Shown here one piece after another: positions 7,910 to 16,175 of a stretch of DNA of 36,739 bases. Under the pieces are notes generated by a model. The model saw nothing but the letters and a program-made list of their open reading frames with translations, searched no databases and was not told the DNA's origin. Position 1 is the first letter of the stretch. Every line of letters starts with the position of its first letter. Both the position numbers and the translations under genes were made by a program. This DNA comes from Saccharofermentans sp. (GTDB taxonomy: Bacteria > Bacillota > Clostridia > Saccharofermentanales > Saccharofermentanaceae), in assembly GCA_016292145.1 (NCBI GenBank), contig JAEFBA010000019.1, positions 1 through 36,739 of the forward strand. The letters are read 5' to 3'.

Positions 7910-10384
7910 ATGAAGAAGTTACCCCTGAAAGTAATGTCAGTGGCTCTTTTGTGCGCCATTGTTTTTTCGTCTTCCGCATGTGACAAGAAGAACAACAACG
8001 GCAGCGGCGAGAGCGGCGGATTAGGCATGCAGGAAACGAGTCACAGAGGTCAGAAGATAACTGATGACTCACCCTGGTATGAGTGCACATCAGCAAAGTT
8101 TATGCCTGAGTATGACAAGAGCAAAAAGGCACAATATCTGTACTCCGATCTTATTGGAGCAGATGATAAATATGTTGTTGTCCGTTCATCGGGCAATTAT
8201 GAGCTCCCGGCAGATTTCAACTGGGCGAATTACTCCAGCAAAGATGTCGAGATAGCCATTCTGACCGTGGTCGACAGAGCTACAATGAAGTCCGTATCAT
8301 CCGTTGATCTGACCAAGTACTACGGAAAATCCAGTTATATGAACGGACTTTCTTACTCTGACGGTAAGATCAAGGCTGTGATCTCCGACTACGATTCCGT
8401 TAAAGATCAGGCGACCAACAAAGAGCTTACGATCGATCCTGCTACAGGAAAAGAAGTGGAGTCTAAGCTGCTCGATCTGAATATCACACCCGGAAAGGAC
8501 TATAAGATCGGTGATTACAAGATCACTGCCGTACAAAACTGGGATGCTGAGCAATACTATACCCTGACCATCAGTTCCTCTGACGGAAACACGGTTTCTG
8601 CAGAAGTCAGGAAAGCAGGAAAGAATACTTACGATCTTCCGGCCATAATCCCTCTTGAAGACGGAAAGGCTCTGGTACCCGCGATCGTTGAGAATGACAG
8701 GTGCTTTTTTGAACTGGATCTTAAGACCGGCAGCCTTACCGAGAAAGATGCCAAAGAGTATGAATGGCTCAATACAGATTTCCTTTTCTCTTCCATAATC
8801 GGAAGAGACGGAGCAGCCTACTATTCATCACCTGTCGGCATTGCGAAGATCGACACAAAGAACAGGAAGACTGAACAGATATTCAGCTACAGCTGGTGCG
8901 GTGAGAACAGAAGCGTCCTGAGCAGCCTTGTTGTCGGTGATATAACTGAAGACAGTATCCTTCTTTGCGGAACTACAGGATACGGACAGGCATATACCAA
9001 TTCCAGCGTTAATGATTTCACCATTATGCAGTTAACAAAGGCATCCAAGAATCCTAATGCCGGCAAGACGGTAATGGAACTCTACGTGCCTGACGGATAT
9101 GTAAACGAGAAGATCGCTGATGCCATCAATAAGTTCAATACAACAAACAGTGATTATTTTATCGAGGTATCCGGACGCTATACGGACTACTCGGCTTACA
9201 ACTACGACGCCCAGATCAACAATGAGGATGAGATGCAGACAGCTTCTCTTAACGGTGATGCCAAGGTCGGAACCAAGCTTGCCATTGACCTCATAAACGG
9301 TGAAGGTCCTGACATCCTGATGAATGTAGCTAATTTCGAACAGCTCAACAATGCAAACTACCTTGTTGACCTTTCAAAATATATCGGAAACCTCGACAGC
9401 GAAAAGTACTTCACCAACATTGTCGAAGCTTCCAAGACCGACGGAAAGCTCTATCAGCTTACGCTTTGCTACGGCATACAGGGCATCCATACTGACAGCA
9501 AGTATGCCGGCGCTTCCGGAGTAGGTTTTACTACAGAGGAATATAAGCAGTTCTTATCTAAAGAACTGAACGGCAAGGATCTTATTACTTCCGGTCAGGC
9601 AGTATACTTCACAAGACTCTTTAACGCCATGAGCGATAAATTCATCGTTGACGGCAAAGCGGATTTCTCAGGTCCCGAGTTTGCCGAACTTGCAAAATAC
9701 GTCAAGGAAAACGTTCAGGAGAGAGCCAGGAACTGGAATGATCCTGCTGCAGACGGCGGACCTTATATTGCCCCCGGTGGTGCTGTAGGTGTGATGGCCT
9801 TTAAGGGTGACAGAGCTTTTGCAGAAGACGAGAAAGGGTTCTTTACGACAGTTTACGGAATAGGAACTTATTTCTATGGCATTACCGGTCTGAAGGGCGG
9901 TTCTGCGATCTTAGGCATTCCTTCAACAGACGGCAGAGGACCTCAGTTTGCCCCTCACGTTTCCGTTGCGATATCTGCCCAGTCTGTAAACGCAGATGCC
10001 TGCGGCGAATTCGTTAAGCTCCTTTTGTCAGAGGAGATCCAGGAATCGCTCGCTCTTAATGATGAGTTTGTATTAAGCCGCACAGCATTCAGGAAGGTCG
10101 CTCAGATCGCCGTTGATTTCTATAACAAGGATGGCAGAAATCATATTTATTCCGAAAGTGACATTCAGAAGAATCCCAATTCCGTGATCACTTTCTCCAA
10201 GGAGCATATCGACGGTTTGGAAAAGATCATCTCCAGCTGCTCCAGGAGCAATGCCTGCGACGCTTCGATCAACCTTATCCTCATTGAGGAGATGCCCGCG
10301 TATTTCCTCGGCCAGAAGGATCTGGAATCGGTAATCGCCATTGCCCAGGACAGAGTCCAGAAGGTATTGAGCGAGAGAGGCTAA
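7910..10384 (+). CDS. Orphan solute-binding lipoprotein, copy 4 of 4
   Basis: The protein has 824 aa from the ATG at 7910, which follows GGGGAAAAGGAGA. The reading frame is open back to 7802, but that extension would bury the signal peptide. The signal peptide ends SSAC with Cys24 and is followed by an Asn/Gly/Ser linker. The propeller-like region runs to about residue 375. The binding domain starts at NPNAGKTVMELYVPDG (residue 381) with INKFNTTN, NGEGPDILMN, LVDLSKYIGNLD and IEEMPAYFLGQKDLESV. It shares with copy 3 the insertion containing VGVMAFKGD and pairs with it as a subfamily. It is the last of the array and is convergent with the coiled-coil gene. The ligand is unknown. Confidence 0.85.
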   Translation: MKKLPLKVMSVALLCAIVFSSSACDKKNNNGSGESGGLGMQETSHRGQKITDDSPWYECTSAKFMPEYDKSKKAQYLYSDLIGADDKYVVVRSSGNYELPADFNWANYSSKDVEIAILTVVDRATMKSVSSVDLTKYYGKSSYMNGLSYSDGKIKAVISDYDSVKDQATNKELTIDPATGKEVESKLLDLNITPGKDYKIGDYKITAVQNWDAEQYYTLTISSSDGNTVSAEVRKAGKNTYDLPAIIPLEDGKALVPAIVENDRCFFELDLKTGSLTEKDAKEYEWLNTDFLFSSIIGRDGAAYYSSPVGIAKIDTKNRKTEQIFSYSWCGENRSVLSSLVVGDITEDSILLCGTTGYGQAYTNSSVNDFTIMQLTKASKNPNAGKTVMELYVPDGYVNEKIADAINKFNTTNSDYFIEVSGRYTDYSAYNYDAQINNEDEMQTASLNGDAKVGTKLAIDLINGEGPDILMNVANFEQLNNANYLVDLSKYIGNLDSEKYFTNIVEASKTDGKLYQLTLCYGIQGIHTDSKYAGASGVGFTTEEYKQFLSKELNGKDLITSGQAVYFTRLFNAMSDKFIVDGKADFSGPEFAELAKYVKENVQERARNWNDPAADGGPYIAPGGAVGVMAFKGDRAFAEDEKGFFTTVYGIGTYFYGITGLKGGSAILGIPSTDGRGPQFAPHVSVAISAQSVNADACGEFVKLLLSEEIQESLALNDEFVLSRTAFRKVAQIAVDFYNKDGRNHIYSESDIQKNPNSVITFSKEHIDGLEKIISSCSRSNACDASINLILIEEMPAYFLGQKDLESVIAIAQDRVQKVLSERG

Positions 10385-10405
10385 AGGCCGGATATAATAT
10401 AACTG

Positions 10406-10436
10406 TTAAGGGCTGCCCGTAATGGACAGCCCTTAA
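10406..10436. terminator. Bidirectional hairpin between convergent genes
   Basis: The perfect 10-bp stem TTAAGGGCTG / CAGCCCTTAA (10406-10415 with 10427-10436) sits between the stop of binding-protein copy 4 and the stop of the minus-strand coiled-coil gene. There is no long T run on either side, only TTAATAATT on the plus strand, so efficiency is uncertain. Confidence 0.7.
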
Positions 10437-10457
10437 TAATTCAATTTGTGTTTTTGT

Positions 10458-11756
10458 TTACTCGGCGATCTTTGTTGCAGGTCTTGCAGGTGTTGTAGAG
10501 CCGGGCCTGCCTGTTGCAACTGGTGTTACGGGTGCAGCAGGAGCATCAGCCTTGGGAGCATCGGCAATTGAAAGAGTCTTTGCTCTGAGCTTGGCAATCT
10601 CTTCTGCCTTTGCAGCAGCGATCCTTGCTTCTTCCTCAGCCTTAGCTGCAGCGGCCTTAGCCTTCTGCTCTGCGAGGAGAGCTGCCTGTCTTGCTTCTTC
10701 AGCCTTCTGAGCTGCGATCCTTGCTTCTTCGATTGCCTTCTCAGCAGCAAGGCGTGCTTCCTTCTCTGCCTTCTCGGCTGCAGCGCGTGCATCTTCTTCA
10801 GCCTTCATCTGGTTAGCTGCGTCGAGATCGTTCTGAGCCTTCTCGAGTGCGAGCTTAGCTGCTTCGTATTCCTTCGAAGCTGCTTCCTCTTCCTGTGTTG
10901 CAGTGATAACTGCAGCCTTGGAATCCTGCTCGACCTTCTCTGCTTCGATCCTTGCCTTCTCGTCAGTCTTTCTGCGCTCTGTGAGCTTGGCTTCTTCAGC
11001 GGTAAGGGCAGCTGCTGCCTTCTCTTCCTCTTCAGCCTTTGCGATTGCGATCTTGGCGAGTTCTTCTGCCTTATTTGCAGCTGCACGTGCTTCTTCAGCG
11101 CGCTTAACTGCTTCGAGTGTAGCTTCCTTAGCGATTGCTTCGTTGCTGATGGACTTCTCTTCCTGCTTCTTTGCAGCAACAAGAGCTTCCTCTGCTGCCG
11201 TTACGGCGCTTCTTGCTTCAACGACCTTGGCAGCTGCTGCCTTGGCCTTTGAACTTGCCCTGCGCTCTTCATTCTGTGCTCTTAATGCAACAGACTGTGC
11301 GAGAGCCAGTGCGGACTGGGCGGGACTTCTGCCCGGAAGAGGCTGACGCTCAATGGGCTTGCCCTCAGATGTAGCCTTCTCTTCTTCCTCAAGCTGCTCT
11401 GCAACATACTGAGCGTGGTTAACAGATGCGGACTTCGGACGCTTGATCGGCGGCTTCAATCCGACAGGAGTGATATCCTTCTTATCTGCTTCCTGCTCTT
11501 CTTTACGTGCGGCCTCGGCAGCCTTACGCATCTCGATCTGAGCCTTTGCAGCTTCAGCACGCTCTCTTGCGAGCTGTGCAGCTGTGGAATTGGACGCAGA
11601 ATGAGTGGTGTGTCCGCCCGGACGTCCTGATGTCTGGAGATTAACAACGTTAGGATTAGCAGGTCTTACACTGCCTGAACCGCCGGCACTCTGTGTTGCA
11701 AGGCCGCCGTTAACGCCGTCTTTACCCTTAAAAACGTTACCCAAAATGTTTGCCAT
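10458..11756 (-). CDS. Ala/Glu/Lys-rich coiled-coil protein of unknown function
   Basis: The protein has 432 aa with no signal peptide or membrane segment, so it is probably cytoplasmic. Residues 1-55 are Gly/Asn/Ser-rich. About 58-95 is a first charged helix. About 96-150 is a Pro-containing linker (PPIKRPKS, LPGRSPAQS). About 150-395 is a long run of AEEA/AEKA/EEAR repeats typical of an extended coiled coil, and the tail is Ala/Pro/Thr-rich. The composition recalls TolA-type or other filament-like proteins, but that similarity can be compositional only. The start has GGGGGG 8 bases upstream and a strong promoter. Open frames on the other strand and in other frames here are shadows of the repetitive codons. 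I do not recognise a family. Confidence 0.75.
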   Translation of the reverse strand: MANILGNVFKGKDGVNGGLATQSAGGSGSVRPANPNVVNLQTSGRPGGHTTHSASNSTAAQLARERAEAAKAQIEMRKAAEAARKEEQEADKKDITPVGLKPPIKRPKSASVNHAQYVAEQLEEEEKATSEGKPIERQPLPGRSPAQSALALAQSVALRAQNEERRASSKAKAAAAKVVEARSAVTAAEEALVAAKKQEEKSISNEAIAKEATLEAVKRAEEARAAANKAEELAKIAIAKAEEEEKAAAALTAEEAKLTERRKTDEKARIEAEKVEQDSKAAVITATQEEEAASKEYEAAKLALEKAQNDLDAANQMKAEEDARAAAEKAEKEARLAAEKAIEEARIAAQKAEEARQAALLAEQKAKAAAAKAEEEARIAAAKAEEIAKLRAKTLSIADAPKADAPAAPVTPVATGRPGSTTPARPATKIAE

Positions 11757-11818
11757 CCCGTTTGCCCCCCGAATGTCAAGCTTTTGTTAATAATTTGTTA
11801 ATTATCATTACTAAATTT

Positions 11819-11846
11819 ATTATACTTGGCGTATTTCATTTTTCAA
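11819..11846 (-). promoter_or_regulatory. Promoter of the coiled-coil gene
   Basis: On the minus strand, TTGAAA (11841-11846) and TATAAT (11819-11824) are separated by 16 bp. This predicts a transcript start near 11812 and a leader of about 55 bases. It is one of the best promoter matches in the window. Confidence 0.75.
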
Positions 11847-11960
11847 GACACTTTGAATAGCGAAATACTCTTTTTTGAGGACATTTTCGAGCACTGTGTA
11901 CAAATTTTCCGACAGTTTCGAAAAAAATGCATAAAAGTGAGGAATTGTGTTTAGAAATAC

Positions 11961-11989
11961 TTTACACAGAGTTTAGCAGATAGTATAAT
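11961..11989 (+). promoter_or_regulatory. Promoter of the regulator-pot operon
   Basis: TTTACA (11961-11966) and TATAAT (11984-11989) are separated by an ideal 17 bp. Transcription would start near 11996, leaving a leader of about 48 bases before the XRE-cupin gene. Confidence 0.8.
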
Positions 11990-12014
11990 CACGCACGTCA
12001 TGGTTAAGTAGTAG

Positions 12015-12029
12015 TAAACCCAAAGTTTA
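12015..12029 (+). promoter_or_regulatory. Candidate operator (inverted repeat) in the pot leader
   Basis: The inverted repeat TAAACccaaaGTTTA lies just downstream of the predicted transcript start. GTTTAG also occurs at 11949-11954 and 11971-11976, 22 bp apart and flanking the -35 box, and again at 12025-12030. This is a plausible binding pattern for the XRE-cupin protein encoded next, but that is inference. Confidence 0.4.
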
Positions 12030-12043
12030 GGACAGGCAAGATT

Positions 12044-12583
12044 ATGGAAATCGGATCAAAGATAAAAAACCTCAGACTTAAAAAGGGTCTGACCCAGGAG
12101 GAACTGGGCGACAGATGCGAACTTTCCAAAGGCTTCATTTCACTTTTGGAAAGTGACAAGACATCCCCGTCAATGGCAACTTTAGAGGACATCTTAAATG
12201 TCCTTGGCACTGATTTCGCGCACTTCTTCAAGGAAGAGTCGAATAAGAGGGTAGTCTACGGCAAGGACGATTACTCCGTTAAGAAGGACACGGATCTCAA
12301 AAATGAGATCTGCTGGCTCATTCCCAATGCGCAGAAGAATGAGATGGAGCCGATCCTTGTTACCATCGAACCCGGCGGATCCACATATCCCGACAATCCT
12401 CACGAGGGTGAGGAGTTCGGCTACGTGACCGAAGGCGTCATCACCATAGTTATAGATAATGAGAAATACCAGGCCAGGAAGGGCGAGAGCTTTTACATCG
12501 CCTGCGACAAGCCACACTATCTGGAGAACACCACGAACAAGCCGGCGAAGGCCATATGGATCTCCGCTCCGCCGAGTTTCTGA
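12044..12583 (+). CDS. XRE-cupin transcriptional regulator of the pot operon
   Basis: The protein has 179 aa. Residues about 5-60 form an XRE helix-turn-helix (IKNLRLKKGLTQEELG...SKGFISLLESDKTSPSMATLEDI). Residues about 105-175 form a small cupin barrel (EPGGSTYPDNPHEGEEFGYVTEGVI ... GESFYIACDKPHY). Proteins of this architecture include PuuR, which senses polyamines in E. coli. Its position directly ahead of potABCD suggests it controls polyamine uptake. The cupin could bind a small ligand, possibly a polyamine (inference). The ribosome site is weak. A 38-base gap to potA implies co-transcription and autoregulation. Confidence 0.88.
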   Translation: MEIGSKIKNLRLKKGLTQEELGDRCELSKGFISLLESDKTSPSMATLEDILNVLGTDFAHFFKEESNKRVVYGKDDYSVKKDTDLKNEICWLIPNAQKNEMEPILVTIEPGGSTYPDNPHEGEEFGYVTEGVITIVIDNEKYQARKGESFYIACDKPHYLENTTNKPAKAIWISAPPSF

Positions 12584-12621
12584 CAGATACGACTTATTAC
12601 TTTTAAGAGGTGAACAATAAA

Positions 12622-13881
12622 ATGGCATACAATCAGATTCTTGAAGACAGCACAGGCAGCGAGCACATCATTGAGATCAAGGACCTCTGCAAGAGCTTCG
12701 ACGGCACCAAAGTACTTAAGAATATTACTTTCTATATAAGAAACAACGAATTCATCACGCTCCTGGGACCTTCCGGCTGCGGCAAGTCCACGACGCTCAG
12801 GATCATCGCAGGCTTTGAGACTGCAGATTCCGGCATCGTTAATTTCGAAGGCAAGGACTTAAAGAGCGTTCCTGCAAACAAGCGCAACATCAATACGGTC
12901 TTCCAGAGATATGCGCTGTTCCCGCACCTCGATGTTTTCGACAACGTGGCATTCGGACTTAAGATCAAGAAGGTAAACAAGCAGGAGATCAAGGAAAGAG
13001 TTAATAAAGCCCTTGCTACTGTAGGTCTTGCCGATTACGGCGACAGATACATTGACCAGCTCTCAGGCGGCCAGATGCAGAGAGTCGCGATCGCAAGAGC
13101 CATCGTAAACCGTCCCAGGATCCTTCTTCTCGACGAGCCTTTGGGCGCGCTCGATCTCAAGATGAGAAAAGAGATGCAGATCGAGCTTAAGGAGATGCAG
13201 AGGGAATTAGGCATCACCTTCGTCTACGTTACGCACGACCAGGAAGAGGCACTCACGATGTCTGACACGATCATCGTAATGAAGGACGGCATCATCCAGC
13301 AGATCGGCACACCGATAGATATCTATAACGAACCCAAGAACGCTTATGTCGCTGACTTTATCGGCGAGTCCAATATCGTAGCGGGAACAATGAAGAAGGA
13401 CAATGAAGTCACGCTCTCGAGCGGCATCACATTTGCCTGCGTTGACCCGTTGTTCCCTGAATTTACCGAAGGCATCGCAAACCTCGTTGACGTCGTAATA
13501 AGACCTGAAGACTTCTATGTTGCAGAAGAAGCAGAAGGCAGGATCAACGGCGAAGTTATATCTCTTATCTTCAAGGGCGTTCACTACGAGATGATCGTAA
13601 AGTCCGATGACGGAATCGAGTGGCTCGTACAGAATGTCGATCCTTTTAAGGTAGGAAGCCGCGTCGGCCTTTATGTTGACCCTGACGATATCCAGATAAT
13701 GAGAAGATCTGAGCTCTCGCCGGATTTCGGCAGCTTCGGAATAAAGCATCCCGATGCCGAGGAGAGTGCTGAGGCAAAAGAAGCAAAGGCTAACAGCATA
13801 GGCGAGAACGTCGTTGAAGAAGCTGACGTTAAGCCTTCTGAAGAAGATGAGGAGAAAGCGGAGGTTGAGACAGCAGAATAA
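12622..13881 (+). CDS. potA: Spermidine/putrescine ABC transporter ATPase
   Basis: The protein has 419 aa from the ATG at 12622. AAGAGGTG lies 9 bases upstream; an in-frame GTG at 12610 is part of that ribosome site and was not used. It shows Walker A GPSGCGKST (49-57), Q-loop FQRYALFPH (94-102), signature LSGGQ (147-151), Walker B ILLLDEP (167-173) and the switch region THDQEEAL. A TOBE-type C-terminal domain (about 240-375) regulates this subfamily. The last 40 or so residues are a very acidic tail (EEDEEKAEVETAE) longer than usual. It powers polyamine import with PotB and PotC. Its stop TAA overlaps the potB ATG by one base. Confidence 0.93.
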   Translation: MAYNQILEDSTGSEHIIEIKDLCKSFDGTKVLKNITFYIRNNEFITLLGPSGCGKSTTLRIIAGFETADSGIVNFEGKDLKSVPANKRNINTVFQRYALFPHLDVFDNVAFGLKIKKVNKQEIKERVNKALATVGLADYGDRYIDQLSGGQMQRVAIARAIVNRPRILLLDEPLGALDLKMRKEMQIELKEMQRELGITFVYVTHDQEEALTMSDTIIVMKDGIIQQIGTPIDIYNEPKNAYVADFIGESNIVAGTMKKDNEVTLSSGITFACVDPLFPEFTEGIANLVDVVIRPEDFYVAEEAEGRINGEVISLIFKGVHYEMIVKSDDGIEWLVQNVDPFKVGSRVGLYVDPDDIQIMRRSELSPDFGSFGIKHPDAEESAEAKEAKANSIGENVVEEADVKPSEEDEEKAEVETAE

Positions 13882-15317
13882 TGACTGAACTCAAAGCCAG
13901 GATAAAGCTGATGCCGGTTCATGCGTTCGTCATGATCTTCGCGGCACTTTACTCGTTCGTCAGTATCTTCATACCGATGTTCGAGCTGTTTGTTCAGTAT
14001 GTGCCTTTCCGTACATACTCACTGTTCTCACTGCTCTTGAATCCGAGAGTCTTTACCAGGATCAGATCAGGCTCCGTTAACCTGAATTTCCAGCAGTTCG
14101 CGGCATGGGCATTCGTTATTACGATCGTCCTTGCAGTTGCAGCGCTCACGCTCGCACTCTCTTATCCTTTCTATTACAACTCCAGCAAGAAGAGGAAGAT
14201 CGGATATTTAAGCGTTCTCGTTCTCTTCGTCGGACGCGGCGTTGCACATGTCATCACATTGTCCAAGATGGTCTCAGAGCAGATGATCACAGAGAATAAC
14301 CTCACACCGCAAAGGCTCTATGTAGCACAGTCCTTTGCGGGGAACCTCATGGTGATCGTACTGGGCGTCGGCGTTGCCGCATGCCTTTACGGCGCTCTGA
14401 ACCTTAAGATGAATTACAAGATCTTCGCATATCCTTATCTCGTATGGATCGTGATCTTTACCATCCTGCCTTTGCTCCTCATCCTCTTCCGCGCTTTCTT
14501 CAAGAAGGCAGCCGGCGGCGGATATGAGTTCACGACGGCAGGCTTTGCTGTCCTGTTCCAGAACAAGACGGTAACAACAAGATTCTACGGCGCTGACGTT
14601 ACTTTGCAGGAGTACTTCTCGATCTTCTTAAGATCATTGGATTATGCTCTCTGGACAACGATCGGATGCCTCATCCTCGGTTATCCTGCAAGCTATGTCC
14701 TTGCAAGAAGATCCAAGCTTAAGCGCCAGAGCGGCTCAAGGCTCCTGATGCTCTTCGTTCTTCCGATGTGGATGAACACGATGCTCAGAACATACGCATG
14801 GCGTGCATTCTTCAGCGAGACAGGCGTTCTCAACACATTGATGCAGCAGTGGGGCATGATCGACGCGCCCGTTTTGTTCCTCAAGAACGAGGTCCTGGCT
14901 GACATCATAACAAAGCTCGTCATGACGAACGACTTCCTGCCGTTCATGATCCTTCCTTTGTATTCGGTACTGGTCAAGCTCGACGACAGCCTGTCGGAGG
15001 CAGCATATGACCTTGGCGCTACGAAGATACAGACATTCCTTAAGGTTATCTTCCCTCTGTCACTGCCGGGCGTTATCTCCGGCATCCAGATGGTATTCAT
15101 GCCGTCACTGACGTTCTACATGATCCCCGATATCCTTAACGAGGGCTCGAAAACAACGATCGGCAACACCGTTCAGAACTTCATCCTGAACGAGAGTACG
15201 ACCTACAATCAGGCGGGCAACGTTCTGTCACTGCTCCTGCTCATCTTCGTTCTCATCACGATGGGAATCTTAAGAGGTCAGGATAAGGAAGCCGGAAGCG
15301 GAGGTATGGCGTTATGA
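13881..15317 (+). CDS. potB: Spermidine/putrescine ABC permease with an N-terminal membrane extension
   Basis: The protein has 478 aa, against about 280 for ordinary PotB. The canonical permease begins near residue 184 (YPYLVWIVIFTILPLLLILF). It carries the EAA loop EAAYDLGATKIQTFLKVIFP (374-393) that docks with PotA. Ahead of it lie about 180 extra residues with four likely membrane helices (about 12-32, 73-95, 107-128, 151-173), of unknown role. There is no frameshift or internal start to suggest two genes: the frame is continuous and the TAATG junction with potA fixes the start. The potB stop overlaps the potC start (ATGA), a sign of translational coupling. Confidence 0.9.
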   Translation: MTELKARIKLMPVHAFVMIFAALYSFVSIFIPMFELFVQYVPFRTYSLFSLLLNPRVFTRIRSGSVNLNFQQFAAWAFVITIVLAVAALTLALSYPFYYNSSKKRKIGYLSVLVLFVGRGVAHVITLSKMVSEQMITENNLTPQRLYVAQSFAGNLMVIVLGVGVAACLYGALNLKMNYKIFAYPYLVWIVIFTILPLLLILFRAFFKKAAGGGYEFTTAGFAVLFQNKTVTTRFYGADVTLQEYFSIFLRSLDYALWTTIGCLILGYPASYVLARRSKLKRQSGSRLLMLFVLPMWMNTMLRTYAWRAFFSETGVLNTLMQQWGMIDAPVLFLKNEVLADIITKLVMTNDFLPFMILPLYSVLVKLDDSLSEAAYDLGATKIQTFLKVIFPLSLPGVISGIQMVFMPSLTFYMIPDILNEGSKTTIGNTVQNFILNESTTYNQAGNVLSLLLLIFVLITMGILRGQDKEAGSGGMAL

Positions 15318-16120
15318 GATTTGTTAAAAAGCTTGTTCCCAACGTTTACCTGGCGCTCCTTCTGGTCTTCATCTATCTGCCGATCGCAGTACTTATCATC
15401 TACTCATTTAACGCACTGCCGAAGTCGTTTATCTGGGGCGGATTTACATTAAAGAACTATCAGAGCCTCTTTAAAGGTTCTGACGGAACCGGAATATTGG
15501 AGTCACTTATCGAGACACTCAAGGTCGCATCCATCGCAGCAGTTGCATCGACTGCTTTCGGTGTCTTGAGCTCACTCGGACTTGCATATCTGAATAAGAA
15601 GATCCAGAACCTTGCCATGACTATGACATACGTTCCGAACGTAATGCCTGACCTCGTTACGGGTATCTCGTTCATGCTCCTGTTCTCGTTCCTGGGCGTA
15701 CAGAAGAGTGAGTTTACACTGATCATGTCGCACATCGCACTCTGCGTTCCTTTCGCGATCTTATCGATAAGCCCCAAGATAAGGCAGCTCGACAAGAGCC
15801 TTACCGAGGCGGCGATGGACCTGGGTGCCACAAGGTTCCAGACATTAAGGCTCGTAATAATCCCTGAGATCATGCCGGGTATCCTGTCTTCGGCTCTTCT
15901 CACATTCACGCTTTCGATCGATGACTACCTCATCAGCAACTTTAACGTGGACAGCTCGATCCAGACTCTGCCTATGATGATCTATTCAATGGCAAAGCTC
16001 GGCGTCAACCCGAAGATGAACGCGCTTACGACACTGATGTTCGGCGCGGTCCTCATTCTCATGGTCCTTTCGAACCTGTCATCGTTCAAGAAGAACGGCA
16101 AGAACGCAAAGAAGGCATGA
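15314..16120 (+). CDS. potC: Spermidine/putrescine ABC permease
   Basis: The protein has 268 aa, the normal length for PotC. There are about six membrane segments, beginning with VYLALLLVFIYLPIAVLIIYSF, a hallmark of PotC-type permeases. The EAA motif EAAMDLGATRFQTLRLVIIP contacts the ATPase. It forms the heterodimeric channel with PotB. Its ATG overlaps the potB TGA by four bases. A 55-base gap with a fresh AAGGAG site separates it from potD. Confidence 0.93.
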   Translation: MRFVKKLVPNVYLALLLVFIYLPIAVLIIYSFNALPKSFIWGGFTLKNYQSLFKGSDGTGILESLIETLKVASIAAVASTAFGVLSSLGLAYLNKKIQNLAMTMTYVPNVMPDLVTGISFMLLFSFLGVQKSEFTLIMSHIALCVPFAILSISPKIRQLDKSLTEAAMDLGATRFQTLRLVIIPEIMPGILSSALLTFTLSIDDYLISNFNVDSSIQTLPMMIYSMAKLGVNPKMNALTTLMFGAVLILMVLSNLSSFKKNGKNAKKA

Positions 16121-16175
16121 AGCCTTAAGACAATAAGCAAACAAGCAAATGAGCATATAAAAGGAGAGTAAAGAA

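Noticed and set aside
10526..11374. Several long open frames on both strands inside the coiled-coil gene
   Set aside because: They arise from the biased codons of Ala/Glu/Lys repeats. Their products are Leu/Arg/Ser- or Ala/Ser-rich without motifs, and none has a ribosome site, while the minus-strand frame at 10458-11756 has both promoter and ribosome site.
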